DNA of 64,000 bases from NCBI GenBank assembly GCA_947179155.2, contig OX359282.1:24844510-24908509 (forward strand), given 5' to 3'. A program made the translations under genes and the position numbers. The notes beneath the pieces were generated by a model. That model was not told the DNA's origin, made no database searches, and saw only the letters and a list, made by a program, of their open reading frames with translations. The DNA is from Hedera helix (lineage: Eukaryota > Streptophyta > Magnoliopsida > Apiales > Araliaceae). This document shows positions 36,375 through 48,504 of this stretch, in pieces; the stretch's first letter is position 1; each line of letters starts with the position of its first letter.

Positions 36375-36745
36375 CTATAACAACGATACCATCTTCAGAA
36401 ACTGAGCAAACTCGCCTATATAACGCTCTTGATGCAACTTCTGAACCTCGAAAACAAACGCAGCCTCTCTTTTGCATTATTTCTCAAATTTTCACCTTCA
36501 TTTGAAACATTAGCTTGTCTCAGTGACTTAGCTATTTCATCTCGACTAAACGAACCATATTCGCTTCTCTCTACTTCAACAGCCAATACCTTATCTACAA
36601 GCATCCTTACATTTAGCCCTTGGTCAACAACAAATGGCAATGCCACATGGCAATGCCCGTATTGAAGTGTTTCAATCACGGATCCTCATCTGGAATGAAA
36701 CAAAGATCCTCCAATTGATAAAATGTGATGCAAAATTAGCTCCTA
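36375..36745 (-). pseudogene. 3' end of a UGT91-type UDP-glycosyltransferase pseudogene
   Basis: The minus strand encodes the C-terminal part of a family-1 plant UDP-glycosyltransferase, the enzyme class that moves sugar from a UDP-sugar to small molecules. Visible blocks: IGGSLFHS (middle of the UDP-sugar-binding PSPG box), GSVIETLQYG, LPFVVDQGLN, VEVERSEYGSFSRDEIAKSL, then KLHQERYIGEFAQFLK in another frame. An in-frame TGA replaces the Gly-Trp after FHS. A frameshift near 36440-36450 separates the last block, which ends at TAG 36375-36377. The wording is closest to the UGT91 group. Upstream sequence is lost where the copia LTR begins (36752). It is a dead fragment. Confidence 0.8.
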
Positions 36746-36998
36746 TTTTAATGTTAACGTTGACTGAGTCAATTTAATAGTTAGTAAGTTGAGTAATTTA
36801 TTGTTTAGTAGAATAATTAGTGGGAACTGTCCCCACTTCTTTAGGCCGAAGTAGCTAAGTCTTTAGTTATGCTTTTCTATATATATATATATATATAACA
36901 GCTTGTATGTTTCAGATTATCAACAGTCAAGTAGTATTTCCTTTCATTATTGAAATAAAAATCCTTTCAATTGCTGCTCTGTTTTTCTGCGGTAACAG

Positions 36999-39900
36999 TG
37001 TAACGTCCCAATTTTTATTGAATAAAATTTAATTTTCTTCATATATATATTTATTTTTCTGAACCAGTAAGTGATTAAATTGACAAAAGTTAAAGTTAAA
37101 AATATTTTATACAAATTTTATCTTGTCGGAGAATATTCGTTTTGACGGAAAATATTCGTTTTGTCGGGGAATATTCAATTCGTACGACAGTGCCGAAATA
37201 ACCAATCATTAGTGAGCCCCACAACAAAATATTATCAGATATAGAAAACGACATAAGTAACCTTTTAAAAAAAAATAATCAACGGTACTATCATTTTTAA
37301 CTGTTAAAATACCGGTGATGAAAGAATAGTAGCATACGGTATTTTATAATATTTTACAGTAGCACACGGTATTGCACATTGTCTCATATTATTGATCTGA
37401 TAAAGTAGTTATTGCACAGTATTCATCAATAATTATTGATACACAATATTTTACATTATTGATTCAATAATTGTCATTACACTATATTTTATATCATTGA
37501 GTCAATAATTGTTATTGTATTGTATTTTAAAATTATTGATCAAAATAATTGTCACAGTAGCAAATACACAGTAAATTATATTATTAAATTAATAATTATC
37601 AGTAATGTATTTCTTACATTATTGTTGAATTATTGTTATCACTGTTGTAACATTATCTTAATTATTGTATTATTAGTGAGTATTTTGATTGTTATATATA
37701 AATAGTAAGGAAACATGTGGGCCCTCTATGGGGGCCACATGAGAAATGAAAACATAATTGCTGGAAGAAAATTTGAAAAGCAGCAAGGCTGCTGCTGCCA
37801 ATGTTTAATTTTCAAGCTGACGTGTTGCACGTCAGGTGCTTTCCTACCGCACACAGTACACTTCTTTTTTCTATAAATAGATTGTTCAGCTAAATAGAAA
37901 AATCACACCTAAAATATTAAGTTTTTCTACAAATATTTTGTGAGTATTTCTCTAAGAATAGTAAAGTTATCTTGAGTGTTAGTAAATCAAAAAGAGTGCA
38001 GAAATTTCTCAAGTAAGTATTTCATTTAAATAGTAGTAATTGCACAAATACCTATTTTACACGGTATTTACAAATCTTCTTTTAGAAGACTCTTCTTTGA
38101 GAAGATTGTTTTTGAAAAACTTCATTTGAAAGATTTATTTTAAAATATTATTTCAAAAACTATTTTTGAAGTTGTTATATTTTATTACACTACAAAAAAT
38201 TATATTATATAAATACTTTTGATAGTTCATAATATACGAGTTATCATACACCATGAAATTTATATGTGATAATTATTAATTATATTATAAATATATAGGT
38301 TGATCAATTACATTTAAAGCAGTCTCTTTTCATGTATTAAGGTAAGGGATATCATTTTCTTTTATACTCTTAAACTTATTATGGTAAGTATTGTTCGGTA
38401 AAATTTTTGATATGATTAATAATTTGTGTTTCATTTAATATCATTTCAATTGAACCTTCCTATTTACTTGAACCTTTTTATTGAACTTTAACCGTTATTT
38501 TTGAACTATGGATCTTGAATTTCATTCTTGAATTTGACTCCATATTGCGACGCCCCCAAATCTGGGCCCACACAGCCCAAACTTTAGTTGTCAAAAGACT
38601 ACAACAAAATTATTATAAGTAGTGCAACGTACAACAATACAGTGTATAATAATACACAACTAAGTCTCTCACGATTATTGTCACACTATTTTACAACATG
38701 TGAAGACTACGATAGCTATCTCTCGGACTCTCACTCCATCCCCCGACTAGACCCAGCTACGTTCTCATCTCCTGTTGAAAAACAATGGAACAAAAAGAAA
38801 GGGTGAGCTCAAATAGCCCAGTAAAAAATACCATGACTAAGATAATGACGATTAAATTATCGTTAGCCTTCAACAATTGTGTTCTTGATAGAATACAATA
38901 GACTACAAGGTTTATATCAAAAACTATAGCTAAGTTCTTGAAAAAAGTTCATATCAATAATAGTAGCGGAATGAGCAATTCATTAGAAGAATTATGTGGA
39001 CTATGATGTCCACTCGTTTCTCTTTTTCAGAAAAATATCATCAACTTTTATCATTTTAAATACCACTGGTCATGATAATATAAATTCCCAGTTCCTGGTC
39101 ATAATCATGCAAGTTAACAGTTCATCTTTGCACTACGGGCCAAATATATTCAATATGTCACCAACGATCATGATTATACCTGTATTCAGCCTTTGGTCAT
39201 AATCATACCAAACAACAGTTCATCTTTGCACTACGGGCCAAAGATATTCATTCACCACGTGCCATAAAAAATACCGAACAGATGTATCAACTTTAACCTA
39301 TTAAATCGCATTTAACCTATCATTTGTTCAACAATTATATCGCCTTTAACCTATCATCTGTGCCCCAAGCCACATATATTCACAACAATTTGATTCTTGA
39401 TGATTAGTACAAATTTAAGAACGATATTCAAAATCCACGGTTCAGAATAACAGTTAAAGTTCAATAGAGAGATTTAGAAAAATAGGAAGGTTCAATTGAA
39501 ATGATATTAGATGAAGCGCAAACTATTAAGGAAGATATAATCATTTCAAGAACTTTACCAAATAGTACTTACCATAGTAAGTTAAAAATATGAAAAGAAT
39601 GATACCCTTTACCGTAATAAGTTTGAATAATAGAAGATGAAAAAGATGGTATCCCTTACGAGTATAAAGGAAAGTAATATCACTTACGAATATGAAAGAA
39701 AATGATATGACAAACGAATATGGAATAAAAGTGTCATGTGATAATTCGTGTAGACAAATTATTTTCATAAGAGACAAATAAGAAATGAATACAAAGAGTA
39801 ATTCACCAAACATGCGATAATCCGCGTAGTCAGGTTATTCTCAGAGATTAATAAGGAATGAATACGAAAGGTTATTCACCAATAGGCAATAATCCGCGTC

Positions 39901-42192
39901 GTAAGGTTATTCTCACAATTTAATAAAAATTGAATACGAAGAGTTATTCACCAAACAGGCGGTAATCCGCACAGTAAGGTTATTCTCAAAGATTAATAAG
40001 GAATGAATACGAAAGGTTATTCACCAACATGCTGTAATCCGCGCCGTAAGGTTTTTCCCACAATTTAATACATGGAAATAAATGACACATCTTATGAGTA
40101 AAAGAGAAACGATATTATTTTCGAGAATCAAAGAATGATAATCCTTTACCTTAACACGTGACTGGATATTGATTTAAATGAGGTTGATTAACTTGAACAG
40201 TACTCGTACACTTAGAGATCTTCACAAATACTTAAGATGACTTAAGCACACTTAGAGAGAACTTACACAAAGAAGTATTTAGAAAGTGAAAGAAAGAACA
40301 CGTAAGGAAGTTTATGAAAAATCCTTAAGTTAAGGCCTCTATTTATAACCAAAAATCTTATCATAACCAAGATTTCCTAATTTAATCAAAACAATTCATT
40401 CCAAGATAATGTTTAATCCTTATCACTTATTTCATCTTTTAATATTTATTTAATTTAAACCATTCATTTAAAGATCATCTTTAATCTACACCATTCATTT
40501 TAAATTTTATATTATCTTTAATCTATACTATTCATTTCATCTTTTAAGATTTTCTTAATCTAAACCATTCATTTAAATATCATCTTCAATCTACACCGTT
40601 CATTTAAAATTCTATAATTATTACATTATCTTTAATATATACCATTCATTTTATAGCACCTAACTTTATATTATTTATTATAATAAACAAATAACTTTTT
40701 CAATTCAATTATTCAACAATAATTCACACTTATTCATTATTATGGCTAATTGTTATAAATACAGTGTAGTTGGCTCTCTAAGTTAGATATCAAATTAATT
40801 AATAATGAAATACAACAGTTTAATTAACATCATAATAAAGATAACAATAATGCAGAAAGTATATAAAAGAAAGAATATGTTACTGCGTAATGACAATTAT
40901 TGATTCAATAATGTGAATTACTGTGCATATGCTACTGTGACAATTATTAGTTTAATAATATAAATTATTGTGCATGTGACAATAAAGTCAAATATTGTAT
41001 GATAACCACTTTATCAGTTCAATAATACGAAATACTGTGCAATGTCGTGTGCTACTGTGCAATACCGTGTGCTACTGTGCAATACCGTGTGTTACCTGTA
41101 ATACCGTATATTACTATTCTTTTAGCACTGGGTATCTTAACAATTAAAAGTGATAGTACCATTGCCCATTTAAAAATTATTTATGTCGTTTTCTATATCC
41201 GACAATTAATCCTTGTGGGGTCCACCAATGTACGGCGCCGTCGTGCAAATATTCCCCGACCAAACGAATATTGTCCGACATAATATAATTTGCACATAAC
41301 ATCCTTAACTCTTAACTTTGTCAATTTAACCACTTACTGTTTCAGAAAAAATATAAATGAAGAAAAATTAAATTTTGTATTTCATAAAATTTGGGGTCTT
41401 ACACACATCGTGTTGATAATTTGGACATTATTTAAATCTGCACAAAGTTAAATTGTAAACTTTTGCTATCTATTGTTTATCCTATTATTCCATTTATTCT
41501 GTTAATTATTTATATCACTGTTATTTGTACTAATCATCAAGAATCAAATTATTGTGGATATCTGTGACATGTGACATAGATAATAGGATAAAGGCGATAT
41601 AATGATGATGTGTCTTTTAGGGCATGTGGTCAATGTTCTCTTTGCCTGAGCTAAAGAAAAACTGCTATTTGGTATGATCATGGTCAATGGTGTTTCAGAT
41701 GATAAAGGTTTATGGTGATTTTTATGAAAAAAAGAAGCTAGTAGACATCATGATCTACATAATTTTTCTAATGGTTGTTGTTTTGTTTTGTTGTTGATCT
41801 AAACTTTTTTTAAGAACTTAACTGCAGCTGTTAAATTAAAACTTACTGTTTATATTATTTTATCAAAAACTCAACTGTTAAAGGCTAATGATAATTTATT
41901 CATCATTATCTTAGTCATGTTATTCTTTACTAGCTATTTGAGCTCACCATTTCCTTTTTATTCAAATGTTCAGGAAATGAGAATGGAGTTGGGACTAGCG
42001 AGAAAAAGAGGGGAATAGATTGATGGTTCAAGATAGTTACTATAATAGTCTTCACCATAATGTAAAATAGTGTGACAATAATAGTGAAGACTTAGTTGTG
42101 TATTATTGTACGTTTTACTATATTGTAATAGTTGTTGTGTATTTTAACGACTCAAAGTTGGGCTGTGTGGGCTTGAATTTGGGGTCGTCACA
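36999..42192 (+). mobile_element. Gypsy G2 solo LTR, plus orientation, split by another LTR
   Basis: Starts TGTAACGTCCCAA and ends GGGGTCGTCACA. It is the reverse complement of the G2 LTR family (for example gtcggggaatattc, caattcgtacgac, ggctgtgtgggctt). Flanks AACAG (36994-36998) and AACAA (42193-42197) match at 4 of 5 bases. The host LTR parts are 36999-38545 and 41404-42192, about 2.34 kb. Plus-strand TATA box ctataaatag near 37871. No internal region, so it is a solo LTR. Confidence 0.85.
38546..41403 (-). mobile_element. Gypsy G2 solo LTR nested in another G2 LTR
   Basis: Starts TGCGACGCCCCC and ends GGGGTCTTACA. It is collinear with the G2 LTRs of 45659-55881 and opposite in direction to its host LTR. 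The flanks are CATAT (38541-38545) and CACAT (41404-41408). The undisturbed family sequence reads ctccacatc at this place, so the left copy of a CACAT duplication has one C-to-T change. It contains about four units of the 64-bp minisatellite (39795-40075). Confidence 0.88.
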
Positions 42193-42315
42193 AACAAAGT
42201 ATAAGTTCTTGCCAAACTTGTCATTCAATTTCTTTTATCTCTAACTTAGCCTATAATCATTTCCCTGTGTTGCCTTGTAATCTGCAGTAAAGTACAGACC
42301 TAATCTCAACATTTT

Positions 42316-42327
42316 TGGTATCAGAGC
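42316..42327 (+). promoter_or_regulatory. Copia primer binding site (initiator tRNA-Met)
   Basis: TGGTATCAGAGC lies four bases after the LTR end CTCAACA, complementary to the 3' end of initiator tRNA-Met. Confidence 0.9.
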
Positions 42328-42448
42328 CAGGTTTGATTAACATTGAGCATTGGATTTTTTTTTGGATTATCGTTGTAGCATACCCAGTTGGTCTTATCGC
42401 AATGCACACAAAGTGTTCATTAAAAGGTCTAAGTAAGTTTTCATAACT

Positions 42449-42858
42449 ATGACAAATGGTAACATTCTAAATCTTTCTCAATCTTTGATTCTTGTCTTTA
42501 AAGGAAAAATTATGAGTTTTGGAGCGTTAAAATGACGACTTGTTTTAATGCACAAGAATTTTGGAAGTTGGTTGAGAATAGTTTTGTAGAGACAAGAACG
42601 AATGTTAGAGAGCTTCGTAAGAAGGATGTAGAGGCTCAGCTTGTTTTGCAACAGGAAGTAGCAGACCCTATATTTCCTCGAATTGCTAGTGTCGCTAAGT
42701 CAAAGGAAGCATGGACTATGTTAAATTGCAGACTTTTCGAAGAGAATTTGAAACACTCTTCATGAAAGGTAATAAGTTCATTCAAGATTTCTTTTCTAGA
42801 GTTTCTGGTATAATTAATCAAATAAGAGCTTTTGGAGAGACTATCTTAAATCAAAAAT
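42449..42858 (+). pseudogene. Copia gag fragment (UBN2-type), frameshifted
   Basis: Starts ATG with MTNGNILNLSQSLILVFKG, the usual opening of plant copia Gag. After a one-base slip it continues with EFWSVKM, LRKKDVEAQLVLQQEV and FPRIASVAKSKEAW. A second shift gives LRREFE-like FRREFETLF, then FFSRVSGIINQIRAFGETIL. The order matches the N-terminal gag domain of copia elements. The frame ends at TAA after NQK, and no further copia coding follows. Confidence 0.85.
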
Positions 42859-42941
42859 AAATTTGTGATCACATATATCATCAACATTCTTTATACTATT
42901 TGACTTGTCTAATTAATTCTCTCTTGATCATATTTTTAAAG

Positions 42942-43502
42942 GTTCATAAGCATCAATTATGGTGGTAAACTACCAAAAGATACTCCGGACTACAAGTATG
43001 AAGAAACCCGTATAATTTATACTTCAGATGCGAAGCTTATAGATACAGGAGAAAGTAAAAAAAAGTACCGATGAACCTAGATTCAAGCCCTAAATGGAAA
43101 TTCCCTGAAAATGTCTGACGCTTTCCTTTTGGCACAAAAAAAATGTTACACCCTTGAGCCTGAACAAGCCAAGGATAAAACCTATTTGGTCAAAGAAACC
43201 TTCATGCATAAGAATTATGATACTAACAATTCTCTACTGGTATTCGACTTGTATCTCGGGCCTAATTTATAGGACACAATAACTTTCCACAATGTTACTC
43301 ACCTTGTTATCAAAGAGATTATACATGTTTTTCTAATGAATTTTCTAAATACTTGTCTCATGAATACAAACAAGGGTGTGCCTTTTATATTTGCATAGGA
43401 GTTACAACATATAATGAACGATACCATTTATAGATAGGATTTGAGTTCGCTAAAAATTTTGCAGTATGATTATGGTCGTGGCAAAACAGAACCACTTGTA
43501 AG
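42942..43502 (+). pseudogene. Decayed copy of the receptor kinase's malectin exon
   Basis: Collinear with exon 2 of the LRR-I kinase gene (16053-16608) from the acceptor (tttaaag/gttcata) to the donor (ttgtaag/gtcaga). Readable blocks include FISINYGGKLPKDTP, IIYTSDAKLIDTGESK, CYTLEPEQ and HLVIKEIIHVF. The conserved SIDCG has become SINYG. Stops appear where the functional exon has Trp or Leu (tttataggaca, gcataggag), plus a TGA after GESK and frame slips. Splice sites kept at both ends point to DNA duplication, not a processed copy. No other exon of the gene was found beside it. Confidence 0.9.
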
Positions 43503-43652
43503 GTCAGATAATATATAATCACGCAATGTCTTGACATTTTATCATTTAATTGAAATGACAAGTACTACTGCATTGTCTTGACATTTTATCATCTAGAGTA
43601 TGGGATGTAATTGACCAAGCATGCTGGACTAGTGCACTGGCTTAATGGGCCG
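43503..43652. other. Spacer with short duplicated motif
   Basis: tgtcttgacattttatcat occurs twice (about 43526 and 43575) in non-coding DNA after the pseudo-exon. Confidence 0.5.
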
Positions 43653-45279
43653 TGATAAAGAGATTTTTATATCTATTTATTAGGCAATTTATGCTTAATT
43701 AATTGTGAGTTTTTATGTATTTTTAGTGTTTTAGGTAATTTATTTAATTTTATGCATTGTTATTATTTTTAGTAATTTTATATTATTTTTAATTTTATTT
43801 TGTAGGTAAAATAAAGAAATCAAAATTCAAATGGCAAGATGGTAAATAATTGGAAGTAGGTGGCATTTTGGTAATTCCAGTAACAAGGCAGAATCGCGCT
43901 ATGCGAGCACGAGTTTTAAAAGGCTATAGCAACTGTGCATTGAAGCGACGCCATTTGGTTAACAAGTAAGCAGAGTTTGCGCCATCCGTAGTCGTGGCCA
44001 AAGAATAAAAGATTCCATGCAATGCGCAGGATCAGCCTTATTCAGCAACATAAACTGTATGCGCGGTAACAGTAAAGAAAGGAAAAAAATATTTGTAAGC
44101 GCATGGCGTGATTCTTCTGGCAGCATTAGCATGTGGGTCCCACCACCTTTTCAGCACATTACTTTAGTAAATTTTCCAGGCGCACTACATCGTTCAGCAA
44201 TTTTGTTCCAGGCGCGTTGCATTGTTCAGCAGTTTTGTTCCACTTTGTCTTCCATGTTGGTCTGACAACAGATTAATTAAGGATGATTATATACATGTAA
44301 TCCAAATGCAAATTGGAAAATAAAAATAAAATAGGAACTTTGTATTTATTTTAATTAGTATTCTAATTTCTATTAGGTTTTGGATAAATTATGTATTCTA
44401 TAAATAGAGACTATTAGACATAATTAGGGGCTCTCTTAGGTCTCTCATATTTCTCTCAATTCTCTTGTATATTATTTTTATTATTATTCTATTATGTTTG
44501 ACTAGTTTTCTTATTCAGTTCTAAGGGGATGCTGAACCTTATTTTCTATTAATGGTTTGATTGAGTTATTATTAGTTATTTCTTCTTATATGAGATCTAT
44601 TCTTGATAATCTATTTTAATTGTTTGAATAATATTTTTTTTTTGATTAATTTAATTATGGCCAGTTAAATTAATTAAATTATATTCATCTACTAGATTTA
44701 GCTATAGTATTAAGCAAACAATATTTTATCCGATCATAAGTAGCGATTAGTAATACAAGATTGTGGTCAAGTTTTTGAGTATTGCTATGGTTATTAAGCA
44801 GGCAAGTTAAATAATCTACGATTGTATGATTATTGCTTGGAATAATCTAATTCCTTAATTCTTAATGCTACTATTATATTAAATCTAGACTGATAATTCT
44901 AGGTTGTATGATAGTTAGGGTCTAGTGGGGGCTGTTGTCACATTAGATTTAGAACCTAAGGAGAATTTCGGGTAATTAACGATTGTTGTTATCTATGGTT
45001 ATTAATTTAATTGAATGATGAATATTGGCTAACTTGATTATACTATTGTTATGAAAATGTGATACTGAACTGAAGAACTGAAATCTTTAATTTATTAGTT
45101 AATTTTTATTTATTCAGTTAATTATAATTAATTCAAAACCTCCATTCTAGTTTATATTGTATAAAAATAAATTAATCATTTTCTGTGGGATCGACTTTTG
45201 TTTGTCACTATACTGAATTTTGTGTTCATAGAGTAAAAGTAAGGATTAATTCTGAAGTGTTAACGATAGCTTCTAAATT
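43653..45279 (+). mobile_element. Tat/Athila-like gypsy LTR
   Basis: An LTR-like stretch starting TGATAAAGAGATTTTTATATC. A TATA box ctataaatagagac lies near 44399 and a long AT-rich leader leads into tgtgggatcgactttt, then a primer site of the tggcgccgttgccgg type at 45280. This arrangement (large LTR, tgtggga-tcgac segment, NNGCGCCG primer site) is typical of Tat/Athila-lineage plant gypsy elements. I could not fix the right LTR border or a TSD; the 5' start is a best guess. Confidence 0.55.
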
Positions 45280-45297
45280 TAGCGCCGCTGCCGGAGA
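45280..45297 (+). promoter_or_regulatory. Degenerate primer binding site (tggcgccgttgccgg type)
   Basis: tagcgccgctgccggaga differs at only a few positions from the primer site shared by plant Athila/Tat elements, which is usually assigned to tRNA-Asp. Confidence 0.6.
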
Positions 45298-45658
45298 GTG
45301 ATTTTAATTTATTTTTGTCCTTTTGTAAACTTTATTTTAATTTAGTAATTTTTTTTAGCTTTTATTTTTTCTAATTTTTCATAGTTTAATTGAGCTGTAC
45401 AGGTTAAGGATGTAAGTCATACTTGACTATGTTAATGAGGTAAATATTTATTCTCATGAACAACAAACTTATAGTCTAACTTTTTTTATTTATCAAATGG
45501 TTGTAGGTACTTGTAGGATTTGTGGGGTAATAGGACACCCAACTTGTAATATCCCAAACATTTCAAATATCATCTTACAAGATCTAAGCAAGGTTGTCAA
45601 TTTAAAACTTAAAGAGCGATTGCTCAAGCATACCTTGAGCTATCTCAAAGAATATATA
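45298..45658 (+). pseudogene. Leader and short gag-like relic of the Tat/Athila-like element
   Basis: Mostly untranslated leader. From 45497 a short frame contains CRICGVIGHPT, resembling the first part of a CCHC knuckle in this lineage, then loses similarity. It is cut at 45659 by the younger G2 gypsy element; nothing recognisable as its continuation appears after 55886. Confidence 0.4.
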
Positions 45659-48504
45659 TGTGACACTCCCAAATTTGGGCCCACACAGCCCAAACTAGAG
45701 TTGTCAAAAGACTACAACAAAATTATTACAAGGTAGAACAACGTTCAACAATACAGTGTATAATAATACACAACTAAGTCTTTACTATTATTATCACACT
45801 ATTTTACAACACGTGAAGACTACGATAGCTACTCCTCGGACTCTCACTCCATTCCCCGGCTAGACCCAGCTACGTTCTTATCTCTTGTTGAAAAACAATG
45901 GAACAAAAGAAAGGGTGAACTCAAATAGCCTAGTAAAGAATATCATGAATAAGATAATGACAAATAAATTATCATTAGCCTTCAACAGTTGAGTTTTTGA
46001 TAGAATATAATAGACTACAGGATTTATATCAAAAACTGTAGTTATATTCTTGAACAACGTTCAAATCAATAATAGCAGCAGAATGAGCAATCTATTAGAA
46101 GAATAATGCAGACTATAATGCTCATTCGCTTATCTTTTTAGGAAAAATATCATCAACTTTTATCATCTGAAATACCATTAGTCAAGATAATACAAATTCA
46201 CATTTCCTGGTCATAATCATGCAGATCAACAGTTCATCTTTGCACTACGAGCCAAAGACATTCAATATAACACCAACGATCATGATTATACTAGATTCAG
46301 CCTTTGGTCGTAATCATACCAAACAACAATTCATCTTTGCACTACGGGCCAAAGATATTCAATATAACACTAACGATCATGATTATACCAGATTCAACCA
46401 TTGGTCATAATCATACCAAACAACAGTTCATCTTTGCACTACGGGCCAAAGAGAACATTCACTACGTGCCATAAAAGACACCGAACAGATATATCTTTAA
46501 CCTATTATATCGCCTTTAACCTATCATCTGTTCAACAATTATATCGCATCTGTGCCCCTGGCCACAGATATTCATAACAACTTGATTTTGGATGATTAGA
46601 ATGATATAAATGATGAACAGAAGAAACAGGATAAACAATAAGTATCAGAAGTTTACTTTGTGCAGATTCAAATAATGTCCAAATTGTCAACATGATGTGG
46701 AGTGAAATTCAAAAATGATATTCAAGATCCACAGTTCAGAATAACGGTTACAGTTCAATAGAAAGGTTCACGTAAATAGGAAGGTTCACTTGAAATGATG
46801 AAGTGCAACTATTATGGAACATATAATATTTTCAGGAATTATAGAAGCAATAGTTCCATAATAAGTTTCGATTTAGGTGTATGAAAGAAAATAATATCCC
46901 TTACCGTAGCTGGTTTAATTAACAAAAGGTGAAGAAAATTAATATCTCTTACCATAGTAAGTTTGAATAATAGAAGATGAAAAAGATGGTATCCCTTATG
47001 AGTATAAAGGAAAATAATATCACTTACGAATATGAAAGAAAATGGTATTACAAATGAATATGGAATGAATACGAAAGGTTATTCACCAACAAACGGTACT
47101 CCGCGCTGTAAGGTTATTCCCACAAATTAATACATGGAAATAAATGGCACATCTTATGAGTAAGAAAGAAACGATATTATTTTCGAGAATTAAATAATGA
47201 TAATCCCTTACCGTAGTAAGTTTAAATAATAGAATATGAAAGAAGATGATATTCCTTACCTTAACACGTGATTGGATATTGATTTAAATGAGGTTGATTA
47301 ACTTGAACAGTACACGTACACTTATAGATCTTTACAAATACTCAAGATGACTTAAGCACACTTAGAGAGAACTTACACAAGAAGTATTTAGAGAGTGAAA
47401 GAAAGAACAAGTAAGGAAGTTTATGAAAAATTCTTAAGTTAAGGCCTCTATTTATAGCCAAAAATCTTATCATAACGAAGATTTCCTAATTTAATCCAAA
47501 CCGTTCATTTCAAGATAATGTTTAATCCATACCATTCATTTCATCTTTTAAGATTTCTTTAATCTAAACCATTCATTTAAAGATCATCTTTTAATCTATA
47601 CCATCCATTTCAAATTCTATATTATCTTTAATCTATACCATTCATTTCATCTTTTAAGATTTCTTAATCTAAACCATTCATATAAAGATCATCTTTTAAT
47701 CTACACCATCCATTTCAAATTCTATATTATCTTTAATCTATACCATTCATTTTATATCACCTAACTTTATATTATAAACAAATAACTTTATCAATTCAAT
47801 TATTCAACAGTAATTCACACTTATTCATTATTATGACTAATTGTTATAAATACAGTGTAGTTGGCTCTCTGAGTTAGATATCAAGTCAATTAATTAATGA
47901 AATACAACTGTTTAAATAACACCATAATAGAGATAACAATAATGCAGAAAGTATGTAAAAGAAAGAATACGTTACTGTGTCATGACAATTATTGATTCAA
48001 TAATGTGAATTACTGTGCATATGCTACTGTGACAATTATCAGTTTAATAACATGAATTATTGTGCATATGACAATAAAGTCAAATATTGTACGATAACCA
48101 CTTTATCAGTTTAATAATACAAAACACTGTGCAATGCCGTGTGCTACTGTGCAATACCGTATGTTACTTGTAACACCGTATATTACTATTATTTTACCAC
48201 CGGAAATTTTAACAATTAAAAGTGATAGTACCATTGACCATTTAAAAATTGTTTATGTCATTTTTTATATCCGACAATTATTCTTTGTGGGGTCCGCCAA
48301 TGATTGGTTCGTACGGCGCCGTCGTACGAATATTCCCCGACAGAACGAATATTCCCCGACCAAACGAATATTGTCCGACATAATATAATTTACACATAAC
48401 ATCCTTAACTTTCAACTTTATCAATTTAACCACTTACTGTTTCATGAAAATATATATAAAGAAAAAAATTAAATTTTATATTTCATAAAATTCGGGGTCT
48501 TACA
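45659..48504 (-). repeat. Left (3') LTR of the G2 element
   Basis: TGTGACACTCCC...GGGGTCTTACA. It is 277 bp shorter than the right LTR. The loss lies between two ggaat motifs, at 47060-47068 here versus 54163-54441 on the right, and removes three of four 64-bp minisatellite units. Minus-strand TATA-like box ctataaatag near 47450. Confidence 0.92.

Larger units (their letters stand above)
36752..42858 (+). mobile_element. Ty1/copia 5' fragment (LTR, PBS, part of gag) split by nested gypsy LTRs
   Basis: The copia LTR runs from TGTTAACGTTGAC (36752) to 36998 and resumes at 42193-42311, ending CTCAACA. With the insertion removed it is about 366 bp with TGTT/AACA ends and a TATA-like tctatatatatat near 36877. 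An initiator tRNA-Met primer site follows at 42316, then a gag start at 42449. The element is cut off after about 42858, and the rest of pol and the other LTR are absent from the window. Confidence 0.85.
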
